Positions 63,645 to 64,000 of a stretch of DNA of 64,000 nt are shown here, piece by piece. Source of the DNA: Odoribacter laneus YIT 12061. Lineage in GTDB: Bacteria > Bacteroidota > Bacteroidia > Bacteroidales > Marinifilaceae. Each line of letters opens with the position of its first letter. The first letter of the stretch is position 1. Location: assembly GCF_000243215.1 (NCBI RefSeq), contig NZ_JH594596.1:702871-766870 (forward strand). Reading direction: 5' to 3'. Under the pieces are notes generated by a model that saw only the letters and a program-made list of their open reading frames with translations, did not search any database and was not told the origin of the DNA. The position numbers and the translations under genes are program-made.

Positions 63645-63690
63645 AATAGTTTTAATCAATGTCAGGTCGATCACGAGGAAGGGAAACCAA

Positions 63691-63819
63691 ATGATGCAAG
63701 GGCGTACCGGTTCGATTATTGCTCGTCGTCTTTCTATTATCCGTAATGCCGGTCTGATCCTCTTGATGCTGTGCAGCCAAATTGCCGAGAGGGGCACAAC
63801 CGAAGAGCTGCAGTGGTAA
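63691..63819 (+). pseudogene. C-terminal remnant of an ABC transporter ATPase
   Basis: QGRTGSIIARRLSIIRNAGL and then QIAERGTTEELQW resemble the end of an ABC exporter ATPase (usual form RTxxIIAHRLSTIRNADLIL ... IxERGTHEEL). The His of the switch region is replaced by Arg and all upstream motifs are missing. Confidence 0.6.
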
Positions 63820-63895
63820 ATCGTGCTTTTTCAGCTCCGAGTGTTATATGTTCCGGTCAATACAAAAAGAGGTGGAAAATGTCGTCGTAATTTGT

Positions 63896-64000
63896 GGTGT
63901 ATCTTATCAAGTATTTACATCAAATCACAGCAATTCCTCGCAGCAGGCAAAAACGTCGAAAGGTATATCTTATCAAGTATTTACATCAAATCACAGCGTT
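63896..64000. CRISPR. start of a CRISPR array (two repeats visible)
   Basis: Two 36-base repeats at 63896-63931 and 63962-63997 (ggtrtatcttatcaagtatt then tacatcaaatcacagc), identical except for one base (G/A at position 4), separated by a unique 30-base spacer (63932-63961). After the second repeat GTT starts a new spacer. Read on the minus strand the repeat begins GCTGTGATTTG, the form known from type II-C arrays of Bacteroidetes. The odd first repeat suggests this is the trailer end. cas genes, if present, lie to the right. Confidence 0.82.

Noticed and set aside
63631..63690. ABC remnant starting at the ATG at 63631
   Set aside because: The first 20 residues overlap the end of the DUF6630-like gene and do not match ABC proteins; the similarity starts at about 63691.

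Overview
The window comes from a member of the order Bacteroidales. The evidence is a complete run of CTnDOT-type transfer genes (traE to traQ), DUF3871/DUF4120/DUF3876-type proteins, SusC-free but typically Bacteroidete secreted proteins, and repeated promoters of the Bacteroides form (TTTG or TTG, about 20 bases, TAnnTTTG). The left 28.5 kb is visibly richer in G+C and is part of an integrative conjugative element. The right 35 kb is A+T-rich chromosome or accessory DNA full of defence genes and broken genes. No rRNA or tRNA gene was seen.

1-1.7 kb: the 3' part of an IS66-family element on the minus strand, next to a short open reading frame whose 5' part is missing. 1.9-4.3 kb: an AbiH protein and an Apea-like HEPN protein, both on the minus strand, wedged between the IS and the tra operon. 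4.5-15.9 kb: traE, F, G, a gene in the traH position, I, J, K, L, M, N, O, P (primase-like), Q and a lysozyme, all on the plus strand, ending in a terminator shared with the convergent DUF3871 gene. The mobilisation genes, traA-D and oriT are not in the window.

15.9-28.4 kb: three minus-strand operons that look like an ICE leading or maintenance region. They hold DUF4120-DUF3871; ArdA plus seven small unknown genes, one with a J domain; and DUF4121, an unknown gene and a 1000-residue methyltransferase-helicase. Each operon starts directly beside one copy of a roughly 170-215 bp imperfect hairpin (17258-17425, 23137-23334, 28220-28434). The three copies share almost no sequence in their stems but pair by compensatory changes. 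Each puts CCTTG-N22/23-TACCTTTG on the 3' arm, with the TACCTTTG in an unpaired bubble. Read on double-stranded DNA this points away from the operon. Read on the folded plus strand as single-stranded DNA, polymerase would use the 5' arm as template and run into the operon. This is the geometry of an Frpo-type single-stranded-DNA promoter and is the main finding. A second AbiH gene and a small plus-strand gene sit between operons 1 and 2.

28.5-44 kb: scars of older elements (a frameshifted winged-helix gene and an integrase tail fused to a HAD-phosphatase tail), then an AraC regulator, a flavodoxin gene with a nonsense codon, an LA_2272-repeat outer-membrane protein, a PAS-LuxR regulator, a nucleotidyltransferase, a HelD-like helicase, three paralogous one-TM proteins around an arginase-family gene, a DJ-1/PfpI protein, and a TetR regulator whose 20-bp operator also lies before a lipoprotein-porin pair.

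44-61 kb: a defence island. It holds a dead HsdM gene; a tightly linked five-gene set (m4C-type methyltransferase, BglII-like protein lacking two of three catalytic residues, ParB-like protein, SNF2 helicase, DUF3883 PD-(D/E)xK protein) that may be an undescribed restriction-like system; an McrBC-like pair; a protein with a partial DnaQ exonuclease; and a pair of DUF262 proteins. 61-64 kb: small and broken genes, then the first two 36-bp repeats of a CRISPR array that runs off the window.
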